A DNA stretch of 64,000 nt from Hyunsoonleella pacifica. GTDB taxonomy: Bacteria; Bacteroidota; Bacteroidia; Flavobacteriales; Flavobacteriaceae. Position 1 is the stretch's first letter, and the number at the start of each line of letters is the position of its first letter. The notes under the pieces were generated by a model. It was not told where the DNA came from. It was given only the letters and a program-made list of their open reading frames with translations, and did not search any database. The stretch lies in contig NZ_SIRS01000002.1 in assembly GCF_004310335.1 (NCBI RefSeq), positions 496,001-560,000 of the forward strand, written 5' to 3'. Both the position numbers and the translations under genes were made by a program. Shown here piece after piece: positions 18,055 through 27,862 of this stretch.

Positions 18055-19536
18055 ATGACAATTGAAATTAGAATAAATGATCTCTCAGGAAACAATGTAA
18101 ATACAGATTATATCGGTTGGTCACCAAGGCCGGCATGGGTAAGACAAATTAATGGCAACTCTGATATTTTTGTAGATCTTAAAAATAATGGTCTTTCAGG
18201 TGGAGGAGAGGTAACTTTTTTCCCAACGGATGCAAATGATTTGCCAGATATGTTATTACCTTCTGATGAATTGGCAGGGATTAAGTTAATAAATGACCCG
18301 CAAGATAACGGTTGGGTTAAATTCTATATTGCTGGAAAGTTTGATCAAAACACAGGTGATAGTTTTCCAAGTTCTAAAGATAAAGATACCGGGATTGGTG
18401 TTTATAACTCCCAGGATGCTAGTCTAATTTACACTAAAGAATTGATGGTAAGGGTACGTAAAAATGTAAAGGCCCTTACTTTAGATGAAAGAAAAGATTT
18501 TTTAGAAGCCATAATGTTTTTGAATACAAGAACTTCTTCGAGTCATCCTTGGAAAAATTTTCAAGACATGCATGTAGGAAATACAGGTAGAGAGATTCAT
18601 GGTAGAAGTTGTTTTTTGCCATGGCATAGAATGTATCTTTTAAACCTTGAAAGACTAATCCAGAATGTTACGATATCGCAATCTGATGGCTCAATTAAAT
18701 CTTATGCGCATGTTACTATACCATATTGGGACTTTTTTGATGTTGCTAGTAATGTATTTGTAAAGTCATTTGCTGGTAGTCCGGATGCTGCTGGATTAGT
18801 TGATTTCCATGCAAATAACCCATTGGTTAACTGGAGTACAAACTTACCTGGTATAACCCAAGGTAACATTATATTAGGTCCTAAACTATATCGGGCGCAT
18901 TTAATAGGAAATAATCCTCAAATGTCTTGGAATCCACAGTCTCAAGTTACACCTGTTTATACACATCCTAGCACAAGTTGGGCGCATCGAACAGAACATG
19001 AAACGATTTATCAATATTCAGATTATGATCAATTTAATAATGGACCTGGCCAAGGAGTTCCAGGTTTAGAACAGTCGCCTCATGGAGGAGCTCACGTAAG
19101 TTGGGGAGGCCCAATTAGCTTGATTGGCTATTCACCAGCAGATCCAGTATTTTTTATGTTACATTGTAATGTAGATCGTCTATGGGCCACTTGGCAATGG
19201 AAAACTACCGGATATCGTTTTGACCCTACAGATCCATTTAGTTATGATCGTCAAGGTACCGGATCGAGAACACCAGGGCAACCAATAAGTGATTTAATAG
19301 GTAACTATACTGAAGACACATTATGGCCTTGGGATGGAGATGATCAGCCTCCACGACCACCTCAAGCCAATTGGGGAAATTTTCCAGATTCAGATGTAGC
19401 AAGTGCCCCTGGACCCATTCCAAAATTAAAACAAGCTATAGATTATCATGGGCAACACAGTCAGAATCCAGATGATTATTTGGGATTTGATTACGATGAT
19501 ATACCTTTAGATTATCCAACAGGAACAATTGTTTGA
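18055..19536 (+). CDS. tyrosinase-type copper oxidase
   Basis: This 493-residue protein has both copper sites of a type 3 copper oxidase: CuA His173, His182 and His191 (DMH; IHGRSCFLPWHRMYL), and CuB His343, His347 and His370 (SPHGGAHVSWGG; DPVFFMLHCNVDRLW). It would oxidise phenols or diphenols to quinones. About 130 residues of beta-rich sequence precede the copper domain, and a Pro-rich tail (residues ~410-440) precedes a short C-terminal motif LGFDYDDIPLDYPTG. There is no signal peptide, so it is either cytoplasmic or exported by another route. It is the first gene of an operon with a HEAT protein (34 bases downstream) and a SCO-like membrane protein likely to help copper loading. Confidence 0.88.
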   Translation: MTIEIRINDLSGNNVNTDYIGWSPRPAWVRQINGNSDIFVDLKNNGLSGGGEVTFFPTDANDLPDMLLPSDELAGIKLINDPQDNGWVKFYIAGKFDQNTGDSFPSSKDKDTGIGVYNSQDASLIYTKELMVRVRKNVKALTLDERKDFLEAIMFLNTRTSSSHPWKNFQDMHVGNTGREIHGRSCFLPWHRMYLLNLERLIQNVTISQSDGSIKSYAHVTIPYWDFFDVASNVFVKSFAGSPDAAGLVDFHANNPLVNWSTNLPGITQGNIILGPKLYRAHLIGNNPQMSWNPQSQVTPVYTHPSTSWAHRTEHETIYQYSDYDQFNNGPGQGVPGLEQSPHGGAHVSWGGPISLIGYSPADPVFFMLHCNVDRLWATWQWKTTGYRFDPTDPFSYDRQGTGSRTPGQPISDLIGNYTEDTLWPWDGDDQPPRPPQANWGNFPDSDVASAPGPIPKLKQAIDYHGQHSQNPDDYLGFDYDDIPLDYPTGTIV

Positions 19537-19570
19537 TAGTATAATATTCTCAACTTAAAAAGAAATCAAA

Positions 19571-20623
19571 ATGTCAAAATATAGATACAAAGATTCCAAT
19601 TACAAAAAGGCCATTAAAGAAGCAGATGCCAAAGCTTTAGAAATGGATAAGATGTCTCAAAAGAAGGCAAAAGAAGCTGCTGCTGTTTTTTTGGACGAAT
19701 CTAAATCGCTTGAGGAACGTATTGAAGCTGCAAAGACAATGAGTAGAATAACAGGAGATGATGTTGATAAAGCCCTTAGCTTATTTCGAAATAAGGATCT
19801 ACCTGAAGAACTAAGAGTTTGCGCGTTTTATGGGATATCAGGGCTTGTGTTTTCCCAGGAAGATGTGATGCTTGATGCTATCAATGAAATTAAGAAAGGG
19901 GAGGGCAGTGGAGAAATTGCATTGGCCTCACTTAATGCTGTTAAGGCAGCTGAGATTAGCTCTCCACAGCTCTATGGGGCTAATGTTGCAGAGTATAAGG
20001 ATGCGCTCCGTACAGCTATAGATCATAAAAATGAAAACCTAAGAGGTTCGGCTTTAGAAATTTTGGCAATTAATAAGGATGAATACGCACAAAGACGTTT
20101 GGTTGAATCTTTAGAAGACCCATCTAAAGAATTAATTGCTCCCGAGATTGCCGTACAGTTATTGTCATACGATCTCCATGCAAATCATTTTAAAGTCTTA
20201 CGTAAAGTTGCTAAAAACCCTCCTAACAGTATAGCTAAAAGAGAATCTATCAGAAATTTGGGTTTCGATGAAGAGTCCAAAGAACTATTACAAGAAACAT
20301 TAAACAATTTAGATGAAGAACCAGAAATTCGTCATGCTGCTGCTACCGCATTAATGTGTCTAAATCCGAAATTATCTTCCGAGATATCAAAAAAGATAAT
20401 TATAGAAGAGCAAGGGCATCACCTTGATGAATTAAAGACCGCTTTACTTAATACACTAATTTTTCTTGAAACTGAAGACATTGAAAAAGCTGAACATAAA
20501 ATTATGAGGTTAACAGAAGAAGAAGGTAACTTCAAGGAAAACCTTCTTAAAATTAAAGGAACCTCAAATCTTTCTGAATTAAATGATATGATAGATCTTT
20601 ATTTAAATACAGATAATAAATAG
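19571..20623 (+). CDS. HEAT-repeat protein of the tyrosinase operon
   Basis: This 350-residue, mostly helical protein shows repeated HEAT-type helix pairs (LEERIEAAKTMSRI; LRGSALEILAIN; EIRHAAATALMCLNP). It is acidic, with no signal or membrane segment. HEAT arrays bind proteins. Its place between a tyrosinase and a SCO-like protein suggests a scaffold or maturation chaperone for the oxidase (inference). The next gene starts 12 bases after its stop. Confidence 0.65.
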   Translation: MSKYRYKDSNYKKAIKEADAKALEMDKMSQKKAKEAAAVFLDESKSLEERIEAAKTMSRITGDDVDKALSLFRNKDLPEELRVCAFYGISGLVFSQEDVMLDAINEIKKGEGSGEIALASLNAVKAAEISSPQLYGANVAEYKDALRTAIDHKNENLRGSALEILAINKDEYAQRRLVESLEDPSKELIAPEIAVQLLSYDLHANHFKVLRKVAKNPPNSIAKRESIRNLGFDEESKELLQETLNNLDEEPEIRHAAATALMCLNPKLSSEISKKIIIEEQGHHLDELKTALLNTLIFLETEDIEKAEHKIMRLTEEEGNFKENLLKIKGTSNLSELNDMIDLYLNTDNK

Positions 20624-20635
20624 ATATAATGTGTT

Positions 20636-22225
20636 TTGAATAGAAAAAAATATTTAGTACCCAAATTTGACAGGCATACTATAGAGGAAGATATAGCTAC
20701 TTTTGTTGATCAAGCTGATAAATTAAAGAACAGAATAAATGTCTTAGGGGCGTTATTAGTAGAATCAAATCCTTTATATAATGGACGAGGTACTAATGAA
20801 GTCAATAGAATACAAGGATATATTTTAGCCTCATTTGAAAAGTATGGATTTTCTTTAAAGTTGCTGCCCATTGCATTAGAGTCATTGGAAAGTGGTATGA
20901 GTGCATATATGGTAGCTGCTTCTGCTAAGGCTATTAGAGGTCTTAAACGGAAAAATCCGCGATTAGTTCATTATCTAATGGCTGGAATAACAAACATCTA
21001 CTATAGAGATGATACAATTACATTTAATACTTATAAACCCAAGTGGCCATTAGAATATCCTACTTCTGCTTTAAGAGAAATCATGCTTACTTTACAGTGG
21101 TTAGGAGCCAATGCACAAGATGCAATTGTAGAGTTAGAAGTTCTGTCTGTAAGCAGTGAGATTAATAGTAGCAACCGTAAACTAATTCTAGAAACTATTG
21201 AGAAAATTAAAAAAGACAAAAGTAAACAAGAGCATTGTTGTAATGTCGAAATTGAGTCGCCCATAAAAGTTTCTAAAATAGATTATAAAAAAATAAAGAG
21301 TTTAAAAATTCAGGATCAAGATGGAGAGATTTTTACTTATGGTGATTTTTTCACAGATAAACCTACTGTTTTAGTTTTTTTTTATACACGATGCGAAAAC
21401 CATAATAAATGCTCCTTAACCATAAATAAATTAGGAAAACTACAACAACTATTAAAGAAATTTGAGCTGCATCAAAAAGTAAAAACTGCAGCAATGTCTT
21501 ACGATCCAATTTTTGACACACCAGAAAGACTAAAAACATATGCCCTAAAGCGTCATGTGAGCTTTGATTATTTAAATAGAATATTTCGAGCAAGAGATAA
21601 AAATTCAATGCCGCAAATTCTAAAGTATTTTAATTCTGAAGTTAATTATGCAGGAAACATTATAAATAAACATTTAATTGAGCTCCATATATTAGATGAA
21701 TTTGGAAAACCAATTAAGTCTCTTGTGAGATTTCAGTGGGAACCTGAGGATGTAGTAAATAGCTTATTGGAATATTTATCTAAAAAGCCAAAAACGTCTG
21801 TGATTAATACTTTAGGATTGCAAAATATGGTTGGCACATTTAGAAATATAATTGTTCCAATTTTGATTGTGCTTTTTCCCAAGTGCCCATTATGCTGGAC
21901 TGCCTATATGAGTATATTTGGAATAACAAGTTTATCAACAATTCCTTACAGTCCTTGGATGCTTCCGGTATTATGTGGATTACTTTTTATTAACTTATGG
22001 TTTATTTGGCGCAGATCAAACCAAATAAAAAGTTGGATAGCATTTTATTTAGCAACTGCAGGAACTATTATTCTTATTCTTTTTGGCCCTATTTATATGA
22101 AAAAATCAATTATGAATTCAGGGTTAATATTACTTATTGTTGCAGCTTTATTAAATAGTATTCCAATCAATATATTAGGAAAGATTAGAAATACGACTTC
22201 AGAAAACTTTGGCCAAAACACATAA
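20636..22225 (+). CDS. HEAT-like/SCO-like/polytopic membrane fusion, probable copper-handling protein
   Basis: TTG 20636 is the only usable start close to the upstream stop. The 529 residues fall into three parts. Residues 1-195 are helical and HEAT-like. Residues ~215-385 follow the SCO1/SenC thioredoxin pattern (VLVFFYTRCENHNKC, SYDP, a later His346) but the Cys pair is CX5C (253/259) instead of CX3C. Residues ~400-520 form about four membrane helices opening with FPKCPLCW (Cys417/Cys420), a likely metal-binding pair. SCO proteins deliver copper to oxidases, so copper delivery to the tyrosinase encoded two genes upstream is the natural reading. Domain calls are by eye; function is inference. 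Confidence 0.7.
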   Translation: MNRKKYLVPKFDRHTIEEDIATFVDQADKLKNRINVLGALLVESNPLYNGRGTNEVNRIQGYILASFEKYGFSLKLLPIALESLESGMSAYMVAASAKAIRGLKRKNPRLVHYLMAGITNIYYRDDTITFNTYKPKWPLEYPTSALREIMLTLQWLGANAQDAIVELEVLSVSSEINSSNRKLILETIEKIKKDKSKQEHCCNVEIESPIKVSKIDYKKIKSLKIQDQDGEIFTYGDFFTDKPTVLVFFYTRCENHNKCSLTINKLGKLQQLLKKFELHQKVKTAAMSYDPIFDTPERLKTYALKRHVSFDYLNRIFRARDKNSMPQILKYFNSEVNYAGNIINKHLIELHILDEFGKPIKSLVRFQWEPEDVVNSLLEYLSKKPKTSVINTLGLQNMVGTFRNIIVPILIVLFPKCPLCWTAYMSIFGITSLSTIPYSPWMLPVLCGLLFINLWFIWRRSNQIKSWIAFYLATAGTIILILFGPIYMKKSIMNSGLILLIVAALLNSIPINILGKIRNTTSENFGQNT

Positions 22226-22270
22226 AAAACGAACCGTAATTGTTTCCAAATGATCCCGTTATTAAAAATG

Positions 22271-22440
22271 CATTATAATGTTCTTGCGTGGTGCTTGTGT
22301 CGAACTTGATTAGGTATAACTTGAACTTTTATATCCCTTAATGAGGAAGTTCTTCTAGGGTTTTTAGAGTAGGAGTGAGGCAATGCGGCGACAAAGTGCT
22401 TTCTACAATTTCTTGAAAGCGTGTATGGAATATTATAGAA
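22271..22440 (+). repeat. dispersed intergenic repeat, copy C
   Basis: Carries TATAATGTTCTTGCGTGGTG, CCCTTAATGAGGAAGTTCTT, GAGTGAGGCAATGCGGCGAC and AAAGTGCTTTCTACA in the same order as copy A, and is the closest relative of A. It fills the gap between two convergent genes. Confidence 0.75.
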
Positions 22441-22441
22441 A

Positions 22442-23620
22442 TTATAAACTTAATTTCTCATTTACCTTTTCTATGTACTTGTCAAGCAAATAAGTTTTAT
22501 CATCAAGTTCTTTAGCTTTATTGAAACATTCCAAAGCTTTTTTATACTTACCATTGTCATAATGATACACGCCAAAATTTAGATAACAATACGAGTTGGT
22601 ACCATTCAATGTCATTGATTTTTCTAGGTCTTTGAGACCTTCAGCTTTCAGGCCTAGCTTAATCTTTGCAAATCCTCTATTGTTTAGCGCGTAAGCAAAA
22701 CTATCTTCTAGTGATATAGCTTCCTCAAAATCCAATATTGCACTCTCATAGTCTTTCATAACATTATAAGTATAACCTCTATTATTAAATGCAGTACTAT
22801 TCTTTGGGTCAAGTTCAATAGCTTTATTATAATCAACTAAAGCTTCATTATATGCTCCAGAAAAGGATTTTATTAGCCCCGAATTTGTGTAGTCATTTGA
22901 ATTGAATTCTTTTTTGAATTCGTTATTATATAAATCATTTACTCTTTGTGAGTTAGGGTAATCTTTTATCTGTAAATATGCACTAATTAATAATTGATAA
23001 ATTATTCTTTCTCTATAACCCTTTTCGTAAACTTTTTCTAATGTTACAGCTGCCAGACCATATTCTTCATTGTTATAATATTTAGCTCCAATATTATATT
23101 CCTCAAGTATATTTCTATACTTCAATAAATTCAATATTTGTTTTCCATCATTAAAAACTGTTTTACCGTTATGTAGTTCTATAGGTTTTTTTCTAGGGGC
23201 AATGTTTATGTAAAAGTCATAGATAGACGATAACATAAAAATAAAAAACACAAATATTAAATCATCAGTTTGATTCGTACAAAAAATGAGATATGTGAAA
23301 AACGCAGCTAAGATTAAAGATGCTATAGGGCCAAAAAGAATGATAATTATCTGCCTGTTTAAGGAAATTTCTTGGTCGTGCATTTTACATAATCCATATT
23401 TCCAGAAACAGGGATTGCTTTTGTGCAAGAAAAACTCAAGCCTACTAATATTTAACTTAAAACTATTTTTTGAGTTTCCATATGAACCTAAATAAATACT
23501 AACCTTTCCCTTTGTTAAAAATAATGCAGGTATTCCATGCCCAAGTTCATGTAAAAAGACTGTGATTGGTCTTAGCAGAAATCCGAAAAACATAAGTTTA
23601 AGTATAACTTCTACAGGCAT
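22442..23620 (-). CDS. M50-like membrane metalloprotease with TPR domain
   Basis: This 392-residue protein has a HELGHG zinc motif at residues 24-29 inside an N-terminal hydrophobic helix, two more membrane segments (~92-114, ~120-140) and an NDG motif near 157-159. This is the arrangement of site-2 type M50 peptidases, which cut within membranes. Residues ~170-390 hold about five TPR units (ALVDYNKAIELDPKNSTAFN). M50-TPR fusions may use the repeats to choose substrates. It is a single minus-strand gene whose stop lies just past repeat copy C. Substrate unknown. Confidence 0.72.
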   Translation of the reverse strand: MPVEVILKLMFFGFLLRPITVFLHELGHGIPALFLTKGKVSIYLGSYGNSKNSFKLNISRLEFFLHKSNPCFWKYGLCKMHDQEISLNRQIIIILFGPIASLILAAFFTYLIFCTNQTDDLIFVFFIFMLSSIYDFYINIAPRKKPIELHNGKTVFNDGKQILNLLKYRNILEEYNIGAKYYNNEEYGLAAVTLEKVYEKGYRERIIYQLLISAYLQIKDYPNSQRVNDLYNNEFKKEFNSNDYTNSGLIKSFSGAYNEALVDYNKAIELDPKNSTAFNNRGYTYNVMKDYESAILDFEEAISLEDSFAYALNNRGFAKIKLGLKAEGLKDLEKSMTLNGTNSYCYLNFGVYHYDNGKYKKALECFNKAKELDDKTYLLDKYIEKVNEKLSL

Positions 23621-23737
23621 GGAATAAAAGAATTATTACAAAACGAATTTAAAATAATTATATACAATAAAAACGATTTGTTTTTAGTTTACAAAGCAAT
23701 AGTTTCATTTGCTGATTTTTCTTTTAAAAGTTTTCTT

Positions 23738-23830
23738 CTCCAAAACTTCTTTTACTAAAGTTAATGAAACACTTTTTATGCGACGACGTAGGAGGAAAGC
23801 ATAATGTGTGTGAAATGGAATAATTGTTAA
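23738..23830 (+). repeat. dispersed intergenic repeat, partial copy D
   Basis: Shares the 3' part of the family: AAGTTTTCTTCTCCAAAACT, GTTAATGAAACACTTTTTAT, then GCGACGACGTAGGAGG and GTGTGTGAAATGGAAT. It precedes the HD-GHKL gene. Confidence 0.5.
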
Positions 23831-23883
23831 TTACTTGTTCAGAATTCAATTATAAATTTGAAAGTATTCTATTGTTAAAAAAT

Positions 23884-23891
23884 TATCTTTG
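23884..23891 (+). promoter_or_regulatory. Bacteroidota -7 box TATCTTTG
   Basis: Exact TAnnTTTG match 22 bases before ATG 23913, with a TTTG 23 bases upstream (23857-23860) that can serve as the -33 element. Confidence 0.45.
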
Positions 23892-23912
23892 GATAAGAAA
23901 TAGCTTGAGAAT

Positions 23913-26834
23913 ATGGCAAATATAAAAATTCCTGAATCATTAAATTTATTATTACAAAAAGATCAAAAGTTAGATGGAATAGTAAAAAAAACTCTAGCAG
24001 ATTTTGGAGAAATACTAAAAGAAAATAATCTCTTTTTTTTTGAAGAGTATACTGATCATGGATTAGAACATATTCAAAATGTCTTGCATGGTAGTTCTAA
24101 GTTAGTTTCAGATGATACATTTGAAAATATTCTCACATCTGATGATATAGCATTTTATATTTTATCTGTAATACTTCATGATATTGGGATGCATCTTACT
24201 CTTGATGGATTCAAAATATTTCTTTCTGGGGAATATGATGATTTAACACCTGAATTAAGTGAATTATCCTGGGAGAATCTTTGGCAAAATTATTTATCAG
24301 AAGCTAAAAGATTTAGTGGCAAACAACTAACCTCAATTTTTGGATATGACGATATAGAAATAAGGAATCCACTTATATTAAAAGCTGGAGAATTAAATGG
24401 AAATGATAGAAAATTAATCGGTGAGTTTATTAGAAGACATCATCCAAGAATAGCACACGAAATAGCTATAAACGGTTTCCCTAGTATAGGAAAAAACAAA
24501 ATACCTTTTGCTTCTGAGCTTGATAAAAAACAACTAGACCTTATTGGGCTTATTGCAAGAAGTCATGGAATGAATCTAAGAAAGTGTGTTGAATTTTTAG
24601 AACGAAAACATGGAAGTTCGAGAAGAATACCTCTGGGCATTCACGCCTCATATTTAATGATATTATTAAGAATATCTGATTACTTACAAATAGATAGTTC
24701 AAGAGTTTCTAAAATAATAATGAAGACCAAAACTTTCGAAAGCCCAATATCTGAATTAGAGCACAATTCTCATTTAGCAATTGATTTTATTGATGATAAA
24801 TATCAAGATGACCCTGAAAGAATTTATGTCTCTGCTGCTCCAAAGGATAGTTTTATGTATTTAAAACTAAAAAAATTATTCAGAAGTATTCAATCAGAAT
24901 TTGATATCTCTTGGGCAGTATTAGGTGAGTTATATGGTAATTTAGAAAATAAACCATTAATTAAATTTAGAAGAATATCTTCTAATCTCGATGACTTAAA
25001 TTATATCAAAGAGCAAGCTTATATTGGTGACTATATTTCTTTTAAAGCCAATGATGATATTACTAAGTTATTAATAGGCCCTTTGTATGGAAATCATCCA
25101 AAATATGGTATTCGAGAACTCCTTCAAAATTCAGTTGATGCCTGTAATGAAAGAAGTGAAATTGAAAACTTTAATTTAGATTATTCTGCAGAAGTTACCA
25201 TAGAAATAATAGAAAATGCTAGCGGAAAGTTTTTTATTATAAGAGATAATGGAAAAGGAATGAGCCTTGATGAAATAAAAAATTATTTTTTAAGTGCAGG
25301 TGCTTCGTATAGAAAAAGTAGGGAATGGAAAGAAATGTTTACTGATGAGAAAGGAAAATCGAAAGTTCAAAGAAATGGGAGATTTGGTATTGGAGTCTTA
25401 GCAGCTTTTCTAATAGGAAAAAATATAAGTATAAAAACAAGAAAGATAAATTCTGACTTTGGATATTCATTTGATGCTAATTTGAATATGGATCAGATTA
25501 ATATTTCAAAGGAAATTAATATTGATATAGGTACTTTAATAACAATTGAAATAACTGAAGATGTTTTTGAAATACTTAATAATAATAAAAGATCCTATAA
25601 TGAGAGTGTATTATGGACAGATTGGTATACTTTAAGTAAACCAAAATTAAATATTTCTTTTTTAGGTAAAGACATTGTAGCATATGAAAATTTTGATCCT
25701 CATTATTTGGATTCAAAAATACCTAATGATTGGAATTATGTAGATGTAAAAGGATATAATAAAGTGTTATGGACATATAGTAATAATTATTCGGGTAGAG
25801 ATTTAGTTTGTAATGGTATTGCAATTCCGATAGAAGATGCCAGATATGATGAGAAAAAAATAATTGATGTTGGTTTGTTTTCAAAAAAACCAAAAATATC
25901 AATTTTCGATAATGATGGTGTAACTCCATTGTCATTAAATAGAAATAATCTTTCAGAAAATTTAGATTTTCATGAAGAACTTCAAGAATCAATATATAAA
26001 GATTATATAGCCTATTTGTTAACGTTTAATAATATTAGTATTGTGAAGAATAATACTATTAAAATAAAAGATCAAGCCTTAAGCTATCCTGGAGTTGCAA
26101 GTTATTATCACAATTCTAGAACAAATACTATGGGAACCCAATTTGGAGAGTACTATTATTATAGAGGTTCTCATCTACTGCGCGAAACTTTAATTTCTAA
26201 AAAAGGTTTTATAGTTAATAATAATTATTTTATAAATAGGATAAAACCTTGTAGCTTAGTATTTATACAAACTTTTAATTATGAAAGTCTTAATGAAATC
26301 CATTTAGATTTAAAGAATAATTTTTTAATTATTTCTGATGATACTTCTGACTCAATTGGTCATTATAAATCATTAATAATTAAACCATTTGATTATAGTG
26401 GTTATGTTGATAATCAAGAAGTTACTGATGATGATCTTGATGAAGCTCCAAATTTTTCGGATTATAATACTCATTATTATTTAAAAGAAAAAAAATACAA
26501 ATTTCTATTTGACTCATCAAAAAAGAGAATGCCAGTATGGGTTAGCGAAATGTTGGCAAAAAGCTTTAAAGAAAAAGATTGGATAGCTTTAACTGTTGAT
26601 AAACCAAAAAAATCAATCATTGATAAAGAATTTTTAAAAGTTAATGCTCAAAAGTTTAATTTTATTAGAGAAGCACCTTTAAAATGTGATAGTGAAGGGG
26701 ACAAATTATTAAATTCGTTACTTGAAAAGTATATAGGTAATGATGTTTTAATACCATTTGATATTAAAGAAAGAAGGGCAAAATTTCCATTAGCTTTCAA
26801 GGAGTTGAAAAGATATATGGAAAAATACTTATAA
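23913..26834 (+). CDS. HD-domain/GHKL (HSP90-like) ATPase fusion
   Basis: This 973-residue protein starts with an HD-phosphohydrolase-like region (DHGLEHIQNVL at ~48-58; HDIGMH with His89-Asp90; a later helix with RRHHPRIAHE). It continues with an HSP90-type GHKL ATPase: RELLQNSVDAC near 398, RDNGKGM near 444, GRFGIGVLAAF near 489. The C-terminal ~400 residues are Asn/Tyr-rich and match no known family. Such HSP90-like ATPases fused to other domains often occur in defence islands. Here the gene stands alone beside repeats and a helicase pair, so a defence or stress role is only inferred. Possible HD substrates include nucleotides. Confidence 0.7.
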   Translation: MANIKIPESLNLLLQKDQKLDGIVKKTLADFGEILKENNLFFFEEYTDHGLEHIQNVLHGSSKLVSDDTFENILTSDDIAFYILSVILHDIGMHLTLDGFKIFLSGEYDDLTPELSELSWENLWQNYLSEAKRFSGKQLTSIFGYDDIEIRNPLILKAGELNGNDRKLIGEFIRRHHPRIAHEIAINGFPSIGKNKIPFASELDKKQLDLIGLIARSHGMNLRKCVEFLERKHGSSRRIPLGIHASYLMILLRISDYLQIDSSRVSKIIMKTKTFESPISELEHNSHLAIDFIDDKYQDDPERIYVSAAPKDSFMYLKLKKLFRSIQSEFDISWAVLGELYGNLENKPLIKFRRISSNLDDLNYIKEQAYIGDYISFKANDDITKLLIGPLYGNHPKYGIRELLQNSVDACNERSEIENFNLDYSAEVTIEIIENASGKFFIIRDNGKGMSLDEIKNYFLSAGASYRKSREWKEMFTDEKGKSKVQRNGRFGIGVLAAFLIGKNISIKTRKINSDFGYSFDANLNMDQINISKEINIDIGTLITIEITEDVFEILNNNKRSYNESVLWTDWYTLSKPKLNISFLGKDIVAYENFDPHYLDSKIPNDWNYVDVKGYNKVLWTYSNNYSGRDLVCNGIAIPIEDARYDEKKIIDVGLFSKKPKISIFDNDGVTPLSLNRNNLSENLDFHEELQESIYKDYIAYLLTFNNISIVKNNTIKIKDQALSYPGVASYYHNSRTNTMGTQFGEYYYYRGSHLLRETLISKKGFIVNNNYFINRIKPCSLVFIQTFNYESLNEIHLDLKNNFLIISDDTSDSIGHYKSLIIKPFDYSGYVDNQEVTDDDLDEAPNFSDYNTHYYLKEKKYKFLFDSSKKRMPVWVSEMLAKSFKEKDWIALTVDKPKKSIIDKEFLKVNAQKFNFIREAPLKCDSEGDKLLNSLLEKYIGNDVLIPFDIKERRAKFPLAFKELKRYMEKYL

Positions 26835-26851
26835 AGATAATTTTATTCATC

Positions 26852-27568
26852 ATTATGTAAAATAGAATCTTAAATTTAACTTGGCTCATAAAATTTTGGC
26901 TAAAACAATAGGTGAGTGGAGCGATCATATTTTAGGGGTTTAGTTACTGTTTTTATTGGTATTACTGCTTTTTAAAGGTATTTTCTTTAGTGGTCTAGGT
27001 TAATTACAATGTTTCCTAAAATATAGTGTAACGTGCCGTAATTGTTTCTAAAATTATATGCAGTCTTGATTTTTTCGCTTCTTTATTTATCAAGAAAAAA
27101 AGATAAATGAAACCTTAAGAAGTTCTACTGTTCAATTCTATTTTACATAATATTAGAAGTTACAATAAAAGAATATTCTAATAGAATCAAGAATAAAGCA
27201 AGTGTACAGAAATTTTTAAGTAAGGAATTTAGCAAGGGAAAATTTTGTACTGTTGCGTGAAGTTTACGAGATGTCTTTGAAAACTTTTACTACGAGAATT
27301 TCAATTACAGACGAATTATTAATATGAAGCTAAAAGCTTTTGCTTTTTTTGGCGTTGGTAAGCGATGGATAATTGTGTTATAAATAAATTGCAATAAGCA
27401 ATTTGATTTTATAAAAACAATAAGCGTTGGCAGCGGATATTTTACATAACGTCAAATTATAGTACTAATGTTTTATAAATTCTGCGAAGCAAACCGCTTA
27501 ATAGTTTAATTGCCCCAAGTTCTATAGTTTCTTTAGCAGACAAATGTTTCTGGGGTATTTTACATAAT
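26852..27568 (+). mobile_element. ~0.7 kb non-coding element, copy 1, with 13-bp inverted ends
   Basis: Bounded by ATTATGTAAAATA (26852-26864) and its exact inverse TATTTTACATAAT (27556-27568). No long reading frame lies inside. It shares internal blocks in the same order with the copies at 31924 and 32683, including TATCAAGAAAAAAAGATA, a GGGAAAATTTT.TACT block and the hairpin AAATTGC/GCAATTT at 27386-27404. A second TATTTTACATAAT lies inside at 27139-27151. The ends suggest a non-autonomous mobile element; the internal hairpins suggest a structured RNA. Confidence 0.65.
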
Positions 27569-27805
27569 ATAGAATTATAGCTTACAAACTATATTTTGAT
27601 GGAAAACTGAATATGATATATTTGTACTATAATGTTCTGCGTTATGTAACTTTGCTTTGGTGAAAAGCGAAGTTCTTTAACCCAATTTTCTTGATTTTTT
27701 TTCTTTCTAAAAGTTTCTTTAAAAATGTAATGGAATACTCTTTGCCCGAAGCGACGATAGGAGTGAAGTGGGAATGTGTATGGAATGGGAATGATTTATG
27801 GAATA
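27569..27805 (+). repeat. dispersed intergenic repeat, copy E
   Basis: Adjoins the element end. It reads GAATTATAGCTTACAAA, TTTGTACTATAATGTTCT, GCGTTATGTAACTT, AAAATGTAATGGAATACTCT and TTGCCCGAAGCGACG. The same composite, element end plus these blocks, occurs inverted as copy F at 36225-36457. Confidence 0.7.
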
Positions 27806-27810
27806 TTCTG

Positions 27811-27839
27811 TTGTTAAGCGTTAAATTATTTTATCTTTA
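27811..27839 (+). promoter_or_regulatory. Bacteroidota-type promoter for the helicase operon
   Basis: TTG (27811-27813), 18 bases, then TATCTTTA (27832-27839), close to the TTG-N17-23-TAnnTTTG consensus, 23 bases before ATG 27863. The surrounding text resembles that before the HD-GHKL gene. Confidence 0.5.
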
Positions 27840-27862
27840 GCAGTTCAAGTTTTAGAGTTAAA

